A DNA stretch of 64,000 nt from Leisingera sp. ANG-M7. Lineage in GTDB: Bacteria > Pseudomonadota > Alphaproteobacteria > Rhodobacterales > Rhodobacteraceae. This document shows positions 18,917-27,316 of the stretch, piece by piece. The stretch lies in assembly GCF_000813965.1 (NCBI RefSeq), contig NZ_JWLI01000008.1, forward strand, positions 1-64,000. Direction: 5' to 3'. Below the pieces are notes generated by a model. It was not told where the DNA came from and searched no databases. It saw only the letters and a list, made by a program, of their open reading frames with translations. The first letter of the stretch is position 1. Every line of letters starts with the position of its first letter. The position numbers were made by a program, and so were the translations under genes.

Positions 18917-19371
18917 GCGCGCTGGATGATCTGGACTTTGCCATTCTGCGGGCGCTGTCAGAGGATGCGACCTTGTCGGCAGGTGCCTTGGGGCGGCAGC
19001 TGGGCCTCAGCCAGCCGGCCACCTGGCGGCGGATCAAGAGGCTGCAGGAGACGGGCATCATCGCGGGCCGCAGGCTGGAGCTGGACAAGGAGAAGCTGGG
19101 GTTCGGCGTCACTGTCTTTCTGGGGGTGAAGCTGGCCACCAAGGGGCGGGTCAGTTTGGAAGATTTCGAACGCGCGGTCGCTGCCATCCCCGAGGTGCAG
19201 ACGGTGGAGCATGTGCTGGGCATGTATGACTACCGCCTGCGGGTGACGGCGCGGGATATTTCCGACTTTGAGCGCGTGCTGCGCCGCCGGGTGATGACAT
19301 TGCCGGGGGTGGGGAATGTCGAGGCCAATGTGCTCTTGAGCGAGGAGCGGCGGCCGGGGCCGCTGGGCTGA
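18913..19371 (+). CDS. Lrp/AsnC family transcriptional regulator (second of pair)
   Basis: A 152-aa regulator with the same two-domain plan: HTH at about 5-55 (DFAILRALSEDATLSAGALGRQLGLSQPATWRRI) and RAM domain to the C-terminus. Its start overlaps the stop of the first Lrp gene (ATGA), and its stop overlaps the next gene (TGATG), so three genes are translationally coupled. Coupled production of two Lrp paralogues would allow hetero-oligomers, which is an inference. Confidence 0.93.
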   Translation: MSALDDLDFAILRALSEDATLSAGALGRQLGLSQPATWRRIKRLQETGIIAGRRLELDKEKLGFGVTVFLGVKLATKGRVSLEDFERAVAAIPEVQTVEHVLGMYDYRLRVTARDISDFERVLRRRVMTLPGVGNVEANVLLSEERRPGPLG

Positions 19372-20147
19372 TGGGGAGGCGGGATCTGAAGAGTAAAAGC
19401 GGCAAACAGGTGAAGGCGAAACTGTCGGCGGATCATGAATTCGCGGAGCTGATTGCAGAAGCCTACAGGGTTTTTGCGGCACCCAAGCCCGCGGAGACCG
19501 GCGTCTGCAAGGGGTGCTGCATGGATCCTGCCATCGAGGCGGATTTTCTGGTGCCGGATATCGCAGCCCTGCCGCTGCACTACCTGCAGGACTGGTATTT
19601 TGCCGCCGTTTCCGATGCCTTCGGTCAGCCCATCTGGCGCTACCTGCTGCCGCGGGTTCTGGAGGTTCTCGCCAGCGGAGAGGAGCTGGCCTATGTCGGG
19701 CTCGAGGTCAGCCTGAACCGGTTTCCAACCGGAGACGCTGCGCGTTGGAAGTCGGAGGAATGGGGAGTGCTCGACAGGTTCCGGCACATGTATCTGGACC
19801 GGGCTGTCCGGCATGGCGAGGACTGCCTGGATGATGTGCTGTGCATGTTCGGTATTGCCGGATGGCCGCTGGCGGATTTGTTCGCGCAGGTGCTGGACGG
19901 TCCGGCAGATGCGCTTGCGGAGAGGCTGTGGCGGGACTGGTGCATCGGGCGCCCGTCGATCTGGATCTCGGCGTTCTGGGACAATGGTGGCAATTCTGAT
20001 GTCTTTGCCTTTTACACCTCGCCGGAGCTTTACCGGCGGATGGCGGATCTGGCCTTGGATGAGCAAACGCCGCCAGAGCTGGCGGAAAAGGCGCTGGCGG
20101 TGGCCGGGGTGATCGAGCAGGCGGTGGCCTGGGACGCCGGCGGCTGA
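19371..20147 (+). CDS. Uncharacterised protein with CKGCC motif
   Basis: A 258-aa soluble protein with no domain I can name. Visible features are a basic N-terminus (KSKSGKQVKAK), a cysteine cluster GVCKGCCMDP at about residues 44-53, and a region rich in aromatic residues with further Cys (CLDDVLCMF, DWCIG). These suggest metal binding, but no catalytic motif is evident. Its start overlaps the stop of the second Lrp gene by one base, so it is probably expressed with the regulators. Confidence 0.75.
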   Translation: MGRRDLKSKSGKQVKAKLSADHEFAELIAEAYRVFAAPKPAETGVCKGCCMDPAIEADFLVPDIAALPLHYLQDWYFAAVSDAFGQPIWRYLLPRVLEVLASGEELAYVGLEVSLNRFPTGDAARWKSEEWGVLDRFRHMYLDRAVRHGEDCLDDVLCMFGIAGWPLADLFAQVLDGPADALAERLWRDWCIGRPSIWISAFWDNGGNSDVFAFYTSPELYRRMADLALDEQTPPELAEKALAVAGVIEQAVAWDAGG

Positions 20148-20202
20148 GGCGCGATTGCGCCAGATGGGCGGGCCGCAGCAGAGTGTTTGTTGCCGATCAG
20201 AA

Positions 20203-20230
20203 ACCCGCTTGGCGCAAATGCGGGTGTTTT
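20203..20230 (+). terminator. Possible terminator after the lrp-lrp-CKGCC operon
   Basis: ACCCGC (20203-20208) pairs with GCGGGT (20220-20225), followed by GTTTTC. The stem is short. Confidence 0.45.
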
Positions 20231-20374
20231 CTGTCGTGCTTGGGCTGTCTTTTCCTTTCCGTTTCGCCAGTATTCCCCTTCGGAGAACGGCGGCGGCGCT
20301 GTATGCCATTGTAGGCTTTGCCAAAGCCTGCGGCACCGGCTAGCCGTTAGTAAAGGAAGACAAGGGAGGCCCAG

Positions 20375-21499
20375 ATGGCACTGCTCGATACCGTGGACCC
20401 GCAGGGTCTGGATGAATTTTCGGTGGTTTTCACCGACCGCTCGCTCAACCACATGTCCAAGACCTTTCAGACCGTGATGCTGGACATCAATGCGATGCTG
20501 AAAGAGGTCTATAACGCCGAAGCGGTGGCGCTGGTGCCGGGCGGCGGGACTTATGCGATGGAGGCGGTGGCGCGCCAGTTTGCCCGCGGGACAAGTGCGC
20601 TGGTCGTGCGCAATGGCTGGTTCTCCTACCGCTGGAGCCAGATCTTTGAGGCCGGCGGGTTCACCGCGTCCTCCACCGTGATGAAGGCGCGCCGCACCGG
20701 CAATGAGAGCGCATCGCCGTTTGAGCCCGCGCCGATTGCGGATGTGGTTGCTGCGATTCATGAGCAGAAGCCGGACATCGTCTTTGCCCCGCATGTGGAA
20801 ACCGCTGCCGGTGTGATCCTGCCGGACGATTATGTGACCGCGATGGCCGCAGCCGCGCATGAGGTGGGCGCGCTGATGGTGCTGGACTGCATCGCGTCGG
20901 GCTGTGCCTGGGTTGACATGAAGGCGACCGGTGTGGACGTGCTGATCTCTGCCCCGCAGAAGGGCTGGAGCGCGTCTCCTTCCGCCGGTCTGGTGATGTT
21001 CTCGGACCGTGCGCTGGCGCGGCTGGAGGAGACCACTTCGGACAGCTTTGCCATCAACCTGAAGCAGTGGCGCACCATCATGAAGGCCTATGAGGACGGC
21101 GGCCACGCCTATCATGCCACCATGCCGACGGACGCGCTGAAGGATTTCCGCGACACCATGCTGGAGACCAAGGAATACGGGTTCGGTAAACTGCGCGATG
21201 CGCAGTGGGCGCTGGGCAACGGCGTGCGGGCCATGCTGAAGGAAAAGGGCATCACCTCCGTGGCGGCGGACGGTTTTGGCGCGCCGGGCGTGGTGGTGAG
21301 CTATACCAGCGATCCGGATGTGCAGAACGGCAAGAAGTTCCTGGCGCTGGGCACCCAGATCGCGGCCGGCGTTCCGCTGCAATGCGATGAGCCTGCGGAT
21401 TTCCGCACCTTCCGGCTGGGGCTGTTCGGCCTGGACAAGCTTTATGACGTGGATGCCACCATCGCGCGTCTGAAAGCGGTCGTGGATCAGGTGCTTTAA
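20375..21499 (+). CDS. Class V aminotransferase (alanine--glyoxylate aminotransferase family)
   Basis: A 374-aa PLP enzyme of fold type I. It shows the family blocks VPGGGTYAMEAVARQF (residues 54-69), D171 in LMVLDCIASG (pyridine-nitrogen contact) and the PLP lysine K196 in ISAPQKGWSASPSAGLVM. It is related to alanine/serine-glyoxylate aminotransferases; which amino donor it uses cannot be told. Start: ATG 20375, with AGGGAGG upstream. It stands alone, and the 227-nt upstream gap holds a possible terminator and no other gene. Confidence 0.88.
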   Translation: MALLDTVDPQGLDEFSVVFTDRSLNHMSKTFQTVMLDINAMLKEVYNAEAVALVPGGGTYAMEAVARQFARGTSALVVRNGWFSYRWSQIFEAGGFTASSTVMKARRTGNESASPFEPAPIADVVAAIHEQKPDIVFAPHVETAAGVILPDDYVTAMAAAAHEVGALMVLDCIASGCAWVDMKATGVDVLISAPQKGWSASPSAGLVMFSDRALARLEETTSDSFAINLKQWRTIMKAYEDGGHAYHATMPTDALKDFRDTMLETKEYGFGKLRDAQWALGNGVRAMLKEKGITSVAADGFGAPGVVVSYTSDPDVQNGKKFLALGTQIAAGVPLQCDEPADFRTFRLGLFGLDKLYDVDATIARLKAVVDQVL

Positions 21500-22200
21500 C
21501 GCAATATCCGGACTGGGCTGCGCAAGGGAATATTGCTTGTGCGGCCCAGCCCGTGGCGCAGGGTGAGCCAGATCACCCCAAGGCTGATCGCCAGCCAAAC
21601 TCCGCCCCACAGCATGGTTGAGCCGCCGAACTCCTCGGCCATCATCCGCGCGTCGGAGCGCAGGTAAGAACGCGCAATGGTGTCGTCCCAGAGATCAAGC
21701 GGCGCGTAGATCATGCTGCTGACCCCGATCACACGCAGGATCATGTCGTTGATGTTGAGGCTGAGGTAGCGCGACGCGGCGAGCATCAGCGCGCCGGTGG
21801 CAAGGGTGAAACCAAGCGCAAAGAGATCCCTTACATAGAAGGCAGCAACAGCCAGGGTAATCGCGCCGAAGACGGCAAGCACCTTGCGGTCCCAATCGGT
21901 GCGCAGGGCAATCACGAACAGGGCAGAACCGATCAGCAGCGACCCAGTGTAGCCTGCCGTGAGCGTCAGGAAGCGGCTGCCGCCGCGCGAGATCACCCTG
22001 CCGCCTTCATAGGGGTCGATGGTCAGGCTGACCACATCGCCGCCGGTGAGCAGGGTTGCTGCCGCGTGCGACAGTTCGTGCAGGAATACGGTCAGGATAC
22101 GCAGGGGCAGCAACGCTGGTGTTTGCCAAAGGGCGGCAATGGCCAGGGTCAGGCAGAGGAGCTGCCAGTGGCCTTTCATAAAGCGTCCGGCAGCCCGCAT
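21496..22200 (-). CDS. M50-type membrane protein with HELSH motif
   Basis: A 234-aa protein with about six hydrophobic segments. The first includes TVFLHELSHAAATLLTGG, which gives the zinc-metalloprotease motif H41-E-L-S-H45 as in Peptidase_M50B-like proteins. It is possibly an intramembrane protease, but a second metal ligand is not obvious. It begins one base after the stop of the UbiH-type gene, so both are one operon. Its stop overlaps the convergent aminotransferase stop region (21496-21499). Confidence 0.8.
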   Translation of the reverse strand: MRAAGRFMKGHWQLLCLTLAIAALWQTPALLPLRILTVFLHELSHAAATLLTGGDVVSLTIDPYEGGRVISRGGSRFLTLTAGYTGSLLIGSALFVIALRTDWDRKVLAVFGAITLAVAAFYVRDLFALGFTLATGALMLAASRYLSLNINDMILRVIGVSSMIYAPLDLWDDTIARSYLRSDARMMAEEFGGSTMLWGGVWLAISLGVIWLTLRHGLGRTSNIPLRSPVRILR

Positions 22201-22201
22201 G

Positions 22202-23398
22202 TTATTTCACACCAAGGCCCATTTGCATCAGCGTTTTGCGCACCGGGGCCAGCGAATACAGCGCGTTGAGGCCGAAGGCGCGCAGGTCGCGCAGCGGGCG
22301 CGGCGCCAGCATCGAGGTGCGGTTCAGGAGGTCGATGCCCTTCACGCGCAGCAGGATCTCGTTGTGGCGGGCCTTGTGGTAGGCGGCCAGCATCTGGGCA
22401 TCACCCAGGCCTTCGGGGCGGGCCTCGGCCAGTTCCAGCAAGCTGCGCAGGTCGCCCAGGGACATGTTCAAACCTTGCGCGCCGATCGGCGGCACCACAT
22501 GGGCGGCTTCGGCCATCAGCGCCAGCCGTTCGCCGTTCAGCCGCTCCGCCGACTGGCTGATGATCGGCCAGATGGTGCGGCGCGACGCCAGTTTCAAACC
22601 GCCGAACAGCCCGCAGCTGCGTTCGGTCATCGCGGCCTCAAAGGCTGCGGGTTCGAGATTCAGCAGTTCCTGCGCCCTGGGTCCGCGCTCCATCCAGACA
22701 ATGGCTGAGGAGGACTGGCCCTGGTATTCGGGCAAAGGCACCAGTGTAAAAGGCCCGCCGGAGCGGTGGATCTCGGTGGAGACGTTGTCATGCGGCACAG
22801 GGTGGGTGACGGCAAAGGCCAGCGCCTTTTGCCCGTAACGGGTGGTTTTCACCGGAATGCCAGCGGCCTCGCGCATCGGGGAATTGCGGCCGTCGCAGGC
22901 GACAACCAGCTTGGCCGTCACTTGGCTGCCGTCGCTGAGGCTGACGCGCGCCTCATCGGTGCGGGTGAACAGGGCGGTGGTGCCGGTGCCAAAACGCAGG
23001 TCGGCGTTCGGCACTTCTGCCAGCCGCGCAATCATCTCGCGCCGCAGCAGCCAATTGGGCAGGTTCCATCCGAACGGCTGGTCGGAGATGTCTGCGGCGT
23101 TGAAGTCCTTGACCACCCGCGGTTCGGGCCGGGCGCCGCCGGCATCGACGATGCGCATGATTTGCAAGGGGGCGGCGTGGTCCGCCAGCCGCGCCCAGAT
23201 CCCGCAGCGCTCCAGCAGGGCCTGAGCGGGCTGCAGAAAGGCGGTGGTGCGCAGGTCGGAGCCTTCGGCGTCGCGTTCTGTGACCGGCGGAGCCGGGTCG
23301 GCACAAATGACGCTGAAGCCCTTGGAGGCAAACGCGGCGGCTGCGGTCAGTCCCGCAATGCCGCCGCCGGAAATCAGGATGTCGCAGGTCTCGGCCAT
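22202..23398 (-). CDS. UbiH/UbiF/COQ6-family FAD monooxygenase
   Basis: A 398-aa flavoprotein hydroxylase of the ubiquinone pathway. The N-terminal dinucleotide fold is ISGGGIAGLTAAAAF (about residues 9-23), the DG motif is VVACDGRNSPMR (about 165-176), and the second FAD block is LMAEAAHVVPPIGAQGLNMSLGD (about 295-317). It probably hydroxylates a ubiquinone precursor ring in the inner membrane, but the exact position (C4, C5, C6) cannot be assigned. It is followed by the M50-like gene with 1-nt spacing. Confidence 0.92.
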   Translation of the reverse strand: MAETCDILISGGGIAGLTAAAAFASKGFSVICADPAPPVTERDAEGSDLRTTAFLQPAQALLERCGIWARLADHAAPLQIMRIVDAGGARPEPRVVKDFNAADISDQPFGWNLPNWLLRREMIARLAEVPNADLRFGTGTTALFTRTDEARVSLSDGSQVTAKLVVACDGRNSPMREAAGIPVKTTRYGQKALAFAVTHPVPHDNVSTEIHRSGGPFTLVPLPEYQGQSSSAIVWMERGPRAQELLNLEPAAFEAAMTERSCGLFGGLKLASRRTIWPIISQSAERLNGERLALMAEAAHVVPPIGAQGLNMSLGDLRSLLELAEARPEGLGDAQMLAAYHKARHNEILLRVKGIDLLNRTSMLAPRPLRDLRAFGLNALYSLAPVRKTLMQMGLGVK

Positions 23399-23476
23399 GG
23401 TCTCAGCCCTCCGTTGTTGCCCTGAAATAGGCCCTGACGGAGGGGGAAGACAAGCCGCAACCTGCCGCGCGGGGAA

Positions 23477-23725
23477 TTAGCCGCGGGTGATGGAGAGCAG
23501 AACCAGGAACATCACCGGCACCATGCACAGCGCGGGAATGTAGAGGCCCGGAATGCCGAACAGCAGGATCGAGCAGCCCCAGAGGCTGACAAAGGTTGCC
23601 AGAGCGTAGCCGATGTTCTCTTCGGGGCCATAGGCGACCTCCTTGAAGATCCGTCCCAGCAGCGGCACGGCAAACAGGATGCGCTGCCACAGGGTCAGGC
23701 GGGCGGGGAGGGTGTATGCGCTCAT
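23477..23725 (-). CDS. Small membrane protein (82 aa)
   Basis: A short protein with two adjacent hydrophobic segments in its second half (about residues 36-56 and 58-80) after an amphipathic N-terminus containing RLTLWQRILFAVPLLGRIFKEV. AGGAGAC precedes the ATG at 23725. It is probably an inner-membrane protein; no family name can be given with certainty. It is encoded upstream of the UbiH-type gene on the same strand, with an 80-nt gap. Confidence 0.75.
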   Translation of the reverse strand: MSAYTLPARLTLWQRILFAVPLLGRIFKEVAYGPEENIGYALATFVSLWGCSILLFGIPGLYIPALCMVPVMFLVLLSITRG

Positions 23726-23889
23726 CAGGTGGTCTCCTGTATTTGTCTTCGCGGCGCATATAGGGAGGAAAACATGCAGCAAACAGGTATATTTTGACGC
23801 AGTTGCGAAGTTTCGCCGGAATGCAATTGCACACCTTCCGCGATGCGGCAAACCACTGCGCAAAAGCGTCCCGGCGCTGGTTCCGGGGC

Positions 23890-24534
23890 TCAGGTCAGGG
23901 CGGCGAGGAATCCGGCCAGATCGTCCGAGTGATGGTGGATATGGTCCGCCTGGACCGGCTCTGGCGCCACATGCACGGTGCGCATGCCCATCTGATGCGG
24001 GGCGGCCAGGTTGCGCGGATCGTCCTCGAACATGGCGGCCTGCTGCGGGGCGATCCCGGCGCGGTCAAACACCCGGTCAAAGGCGCGGCGTTCGGGCTTC
24101 GGGTGGTAGTCCGCATGCTCGACGCCGTAAACGTCATCGAACAGCCCGGACAGCCCGCGGGCGGCCAGTACCCGTTCCGCATAGGGCGCAGAGCCGTTGG
24201 TGTAGACGATTTTCTTGCCCGGCAGGTTGCGGATCGCGGCCGCCAGCGGCGCGTCCTCCTCCAGATGGTCCATAGAGATGTCGTGCACCGCGACCAGATA
24301 GGGGTCCGGGTCCAGATCATGTTCGCGCATCAGCCCGGCCAATGTTGTGCCATGCTCGCGCCAGTAGTAGCTGCGCAGGCGGTCGGCCTCGGTCCTGTCC
24401 ACCTTGAGCGCGTCCATCACATAGGCGGTCATCTTGACCTCGATCTGGTCGAACAGCCGTGCGGACGGGTGATAGAGGGTGTTGTCGAGATCGAACACCC
24501 ATTCGCAAACGTGGGAAAAGGAATGTTTGGGCAT
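23890..24534 (-). CDS. HAD-family pyrimidine 5'-nucleotidase
   Basis: A 214-aa HAD phosphatase of the SDT1/YjjG-like pyrimidine nucleotidase type. Motif I is VFDLDNTLY (nucleophile D15, acid/base D17), motif II is IVYTNGSAPYAERVL, the lysine is in DYHPKPERRAF, and motif III/IV is MFEDDPRNL. It probably dephosphorylates UMP/CMP or similar nucleotides in the cytoplasm. The ATG at 24534 is chosen because upstream in-frame codons have no family similarity. It is divergent from the GntR gene. Confidence 0.9.
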   Translation of the reverse strand: MPKHSFSHVCEWVFDLDNTLYHPSARLFDQIEVKMTAYVMDALKVDRTEADRLRSYYWREHGTTLAGLMREHDLDPDPYLVAVHDISMDHLEEDAPLAAAIRNLPGKKIVYTNGSAPYAERVLAARGLSGLFDDVYGVEHADYHPKPERRAFDRVFDRAGIAPQQAAMFEDDPRNLAAPHQMGMRTVHVAPEPVQADHIHHHSDDLAGFLAALT

Positions 24535-24676
24535 GGTGCTGAAGTAGGGGCCCCAAGCGGTATTTGCAATCAAAAGCGCATTTTGCCTGCGGGTTTTCAG
24601 CGCGTTGGCGCCATCAGGGTTGATTGCTGGGGGATGCGCTGTAGAGATTGTCGGATCAAAACAGACAGGGACGACC

Positions 24677-25321
24677 ATGAGCCAGAGCCGCAGCAACCAG
24701 AAAGATGCCTATGCGCTGATCCTTGAGGCCATCGACTCCGGGATCTACAAGCCGGGCGACCGGCTGGTGGAAAGCGATCTGGCGGAACGCTTTGGGGTGT
24801 CGCGCACGCCGATCCGAGAGGCGCTGCAGCGGCTGGAGACGCAATCGCTGCTGGAGCGTGACGGGCGGTCGCTGATCGTCGCTTCGCTGGACCACAACCA
24901 GATGGCCGAGCTGTATGTGGTGCGGCGCGAGCTGGAGGGGCTGGCGGCGCAGCTGGCGGCGCGCCATGCCACCGAGGAAGAGATCAAAGTGCTGAAGGAG
25001 ATGGTCGAGTCCGACGACAAGCTGATCGGCGACCCGGCGGCGCTGTCCAAGGCCAACCGGCGGTTCCATGAGCAGATTCACCTGGCCTCGCACAACCGCT
25101 ATCTGGTACAGCAGCTGGATCTGGTGCACCGGACCATGGCGCTGATGGCCACCACCTCGCTGGCGGCCGAGGGCCGCAGCGAGATTGCCCAGTCGGAGCA
25201 CAAGGGCATTGTCGACGCGATCAGCCGCCGCGACGAGGCGGCTGCGGGCGAGGCTCTGAAGGAGCACATCTCGATTGCCTTCATGACCCGGCTGAAGCAG
25301 GACGCCAGCGGGCGCGGATAA
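24677..25321 (+). CDS. GntR family transcriptional regulator (FCD type)
   Basis: A 214-aa regulator. The winged HTH spans residues 10-70 (GIYKPGDRLVESDLAERFGVSRTPIREALQRLE), followed by an all-helical FCD ligand-binding domain (about 80-205) with candidate metal-site residues in NRRFHEQIH and SEHKGIVDAI. The ligand is unknown. The ATG at 24677 starts the natural domain. Its 3' end overlaps the convergent glycosyltransferase gene by 41 nt. Confidence 0.92.
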   Translation: MSQSRSNQKDAYALILEAIDSGIYKPGDRLVESDLAERFGVSRTPIREALQRLETQSLLERDGRSLIVASLDHNQMAELYVVRRELEGLAAQLAARHATEEEIKVLKEMVESDDKLIGDPAALSKANRRFHEQIHLASHNRYLVQQLDLVHRTMALMATTSLAAEGRSEIAQSEHKGIVDAISRRDEAAAGEALKEHISIAFMTRLKQDASGRG

Positions 25322-27206
25322 CCCGCCACAGACGGCGACGGGCAGCGGGTTTGATGCCGTGGGCTGTCTTGTCCCAGAAATAGGGGCGGGCCAGCAGCTC
25401 ATGCGCCGCCTTGGCAACGGCAATGGCCCCCATCGGGAAGTAGAGGATCATCGCCGGCGCCCAGGCGGCCAGCCAGGGCCGCCCCATGGCAAAGGCCGCA
25501 GTGATGCTGATTACCAGTCCCAGCCCTTCAAAGAGAACGAGCGTGGCCGCCGCCAGCGTCAGCAGCTGCGGCGGCAGGCTCTCTGCGCCCGGGTGCGGCA
25601 GACCCAGGGTGAACAGCCAGAACGACCAGAGCACGGGGGCAAACAGAAACTGCCCGATGGTGCCCAGAAAGAAGGCCTGAAAGCCAAGAAAACGCTTCCA
25701 GCCCAGATCGGCCAGCAGCCGCAGCGGCTGACGCATGTGCACCAGGTAGGTCACCATGAATCCCTTGAGCCAGCGGGAGCGCTGCCTGATCCAGGGCCAG
25801 GGGCGCCAGTTGGCCTCCTCATAGGTGGTGCTGGGCAGCATTTCGGTGCGGTAGCCCGCCCGGTACAGGCGGACGCCCAGATCGGCGTCCTCGGTGACGT
25901 TGTGGGCATCCCAGCCGCCCAGTTCTTCCAGCACCTCGCGGCGCACGAACATCGTGGTGCCGCCCAGGGGCACCACCAGGCCAAGCCGGGCCATGCCGTC
26001 CAGGACGATGCGGAACCAGCTGGCATATTCCAGTGTGAAGCAGCGCGAGATCCAGTTCGTGCCGGGGTTGTAATAGTCCAGCACCCCCTGAAAGCAGGCA
26101 GTGCGCTTCCCGGCGGAAGCAAAAGCCTGCGCCACCTGGTTCAGCTGGTCTGTCTGAGGTGCATCCTCGGCATCCCAGACCCCGATAATGTCGCCCCGGC
26201 AGAAGTTCAGTGCATAGTTCATCGCCCGCGGTTTGGTTGTCAGCCCGCCGAAGGCCGGGACCTCCACAACCCGGATCCAGGGCGGCAGGCGGGTGTTCTC
26301 CAGCGCGGCCCGGGTGACACTGTCGTGCTCTTCCAGCACCAGGATCACGTCTGTCTGCGCCCGCGGATAGCTGAGTTTCCGGATCCGGCTGAGCAGAGCG
26401 TGGCTGATCTCCGCCTCCTGGAAAAGCGGCACCAGGACCGAAATCATCGGGTATGTGGTGCAGACGGGCGGGGCTACCGCAGGCGCAGCGGATGTCCTGT
26501 CCGCACGTGCCTGCCAAAAAGAGGCGAGCCCGAAGAGTTTGAGTGCGGTGAACAGGAAAACAGTCAGCAAGGCAACTGCGCTGAGGGCGGCGGGAAGTGC
26601 TGAAGGTGCCTGCCAGGCCAGATATAGCGCCGGAGCGGCCAAGGCGGCCAGCAGAGCGCGGCTTCGGGGCGGCCTCAGAGTTCGGCAGCTTTGGCGCGGA
26701 GGCACGCTGCAGCTCGCCTGCCGCACCAGCGCCGGGCTGAAGTGGGCTGTCAGCAAAGCCGTGATTTGCGCTTCACTGGCCAGAACAGGCGTGATGTGTT
26801 CGAATTTGTCCTGCAACTCCTGCTGCAGGGTTTCAAACCGGTCGGGGTGGGCCACGGCCAGGGTGACGGTCCGGCCAAGCTGCATCCAGGGAGCAGCGCA
26901 GTGGCGCAGCCAGAACGCTGCGGGTTTGCAGGCCAGCAGCCGGGTATTGGCCACCTGGCCGGACAGGTCCGCACGTGGCATCCGGTATTGGGAGGAAAGG
27001 GTATCCTGAACCTGATCTTCGCTGGCCAGGCCTTCGGCGACCAGCACCCGGCCAAGCGCCGCCCCTTGATGCTGGCGCAACACCAGCGCCTTCATCATGC
27101 TGCTGCTGTCCACCGGCGGCAGAGCATCCGCTGGCCCGCGCTGCCGCGGGGGCTTTTGGTGCTGCGGCGGCCGGAGCTGCCGCAGCGGCTGTGACACAAT
27201 ACCCAT
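25281..27206 (-). CDS. Glycosyltransferase family 2 with N-terminal GspE/MshE-N domain
   Basis: A 641-aa membrane glycosyltransferase. Residues 40-160 resemble the type II secretion ATPase N-terminal domain (GRVLVAEGLASEDQVQDTLSSQYRMP), which in related proteins binds cyclic di-GMP. Hydrophobic segments at about 185-230 precede the GT2 core: ISVLVPLFQE, DAEDAP (D345/D348), NVTEDADLG and QRSRWLKG (the QxxRW-type motif). About four C-terminal helices follow (500-620). It probably makes or exports an extracellular polysaccharide at the inner membrane. It overlaps the convergent gntR 3' end; the start at 27206 is the best in-frame one. Confidence 0.88.
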   Translation of the reverse strand: MGIVSQPLRQLRPPQHQKPPRQRGPADALPPVDSSSMMKALVLRQHQGAALGRVLVAEGLASEDQVQDTLSSQYRMPRADLSGQVANTRLLACKPAAFWLRHCAAPWMQLGRTVTLAVAHPDRFETLQQELQDKFEHITPVLASEAQITALLTAHFSPALVRQASCSVPPRQSCRTLRPPRSRALLAALAAPALYLAWQAPSALPAALSAVALLTVFLFTALKLFGLASFWQARADRTSAAPAVAPPVCTTYPMISVLVPLFQEAEISHALLSRIRKLSYPRAQTDVILVLEEHDSVTRAALENTRLPPWIRVVEVPAFGGLTTKPRAMNYALNFCRGDIIGVWDAEDAPQTDQLNQVAQAFASAGKRTACFQGVLDYYNPGTNWISRCFTLEYASWFRIVLDGMARLGLVVPLGGTTMFVRREVLEELGGWDAHNVTEDADLGVRLYRAGYRTEMLPSTTYEEANWRPWPWIRQRSRWLKGFMVTYLVHMRQPLRLLADLGWKRFLGFQAFFLGTIGQFLFAPVLWSFWLFTLGLPHPGAESLPPQLLTLAAATLVLFEGLGLVISITAAFAMGRPWLAAWAPAMILYFPMGAIAVAKAAHELLARPYFWDKTAHGIKPAARRRLWRVIRARWRPASAGS

Positions 27207-27278
27207 CGCCTGCCCGCAACACTGAAACCAGAGGCGTTCAGGCTGGCGGCAGGGGGTTAAGAGTTGGTAAATGCGGCG

Positions 27279-27286
27279 TTAACCAT
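27279..27286 (+). promoter_or_regulatory. TTAACCAT, candidate CtrA half-site upstream of the GT2 gene
   Basis: TTAACCAT lies 73 nt upstream of the glycosyltransferase start. A nearby TTAA-N7-TAAA (27257-27271) is close to the full CtrA consensus TTAA-N7-TTAA. Confidence 0.35.
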
Positions 27287-27316
27287 GCCTCCGGAGCGGC
27301 ATGGCCAGCCGGTTTT

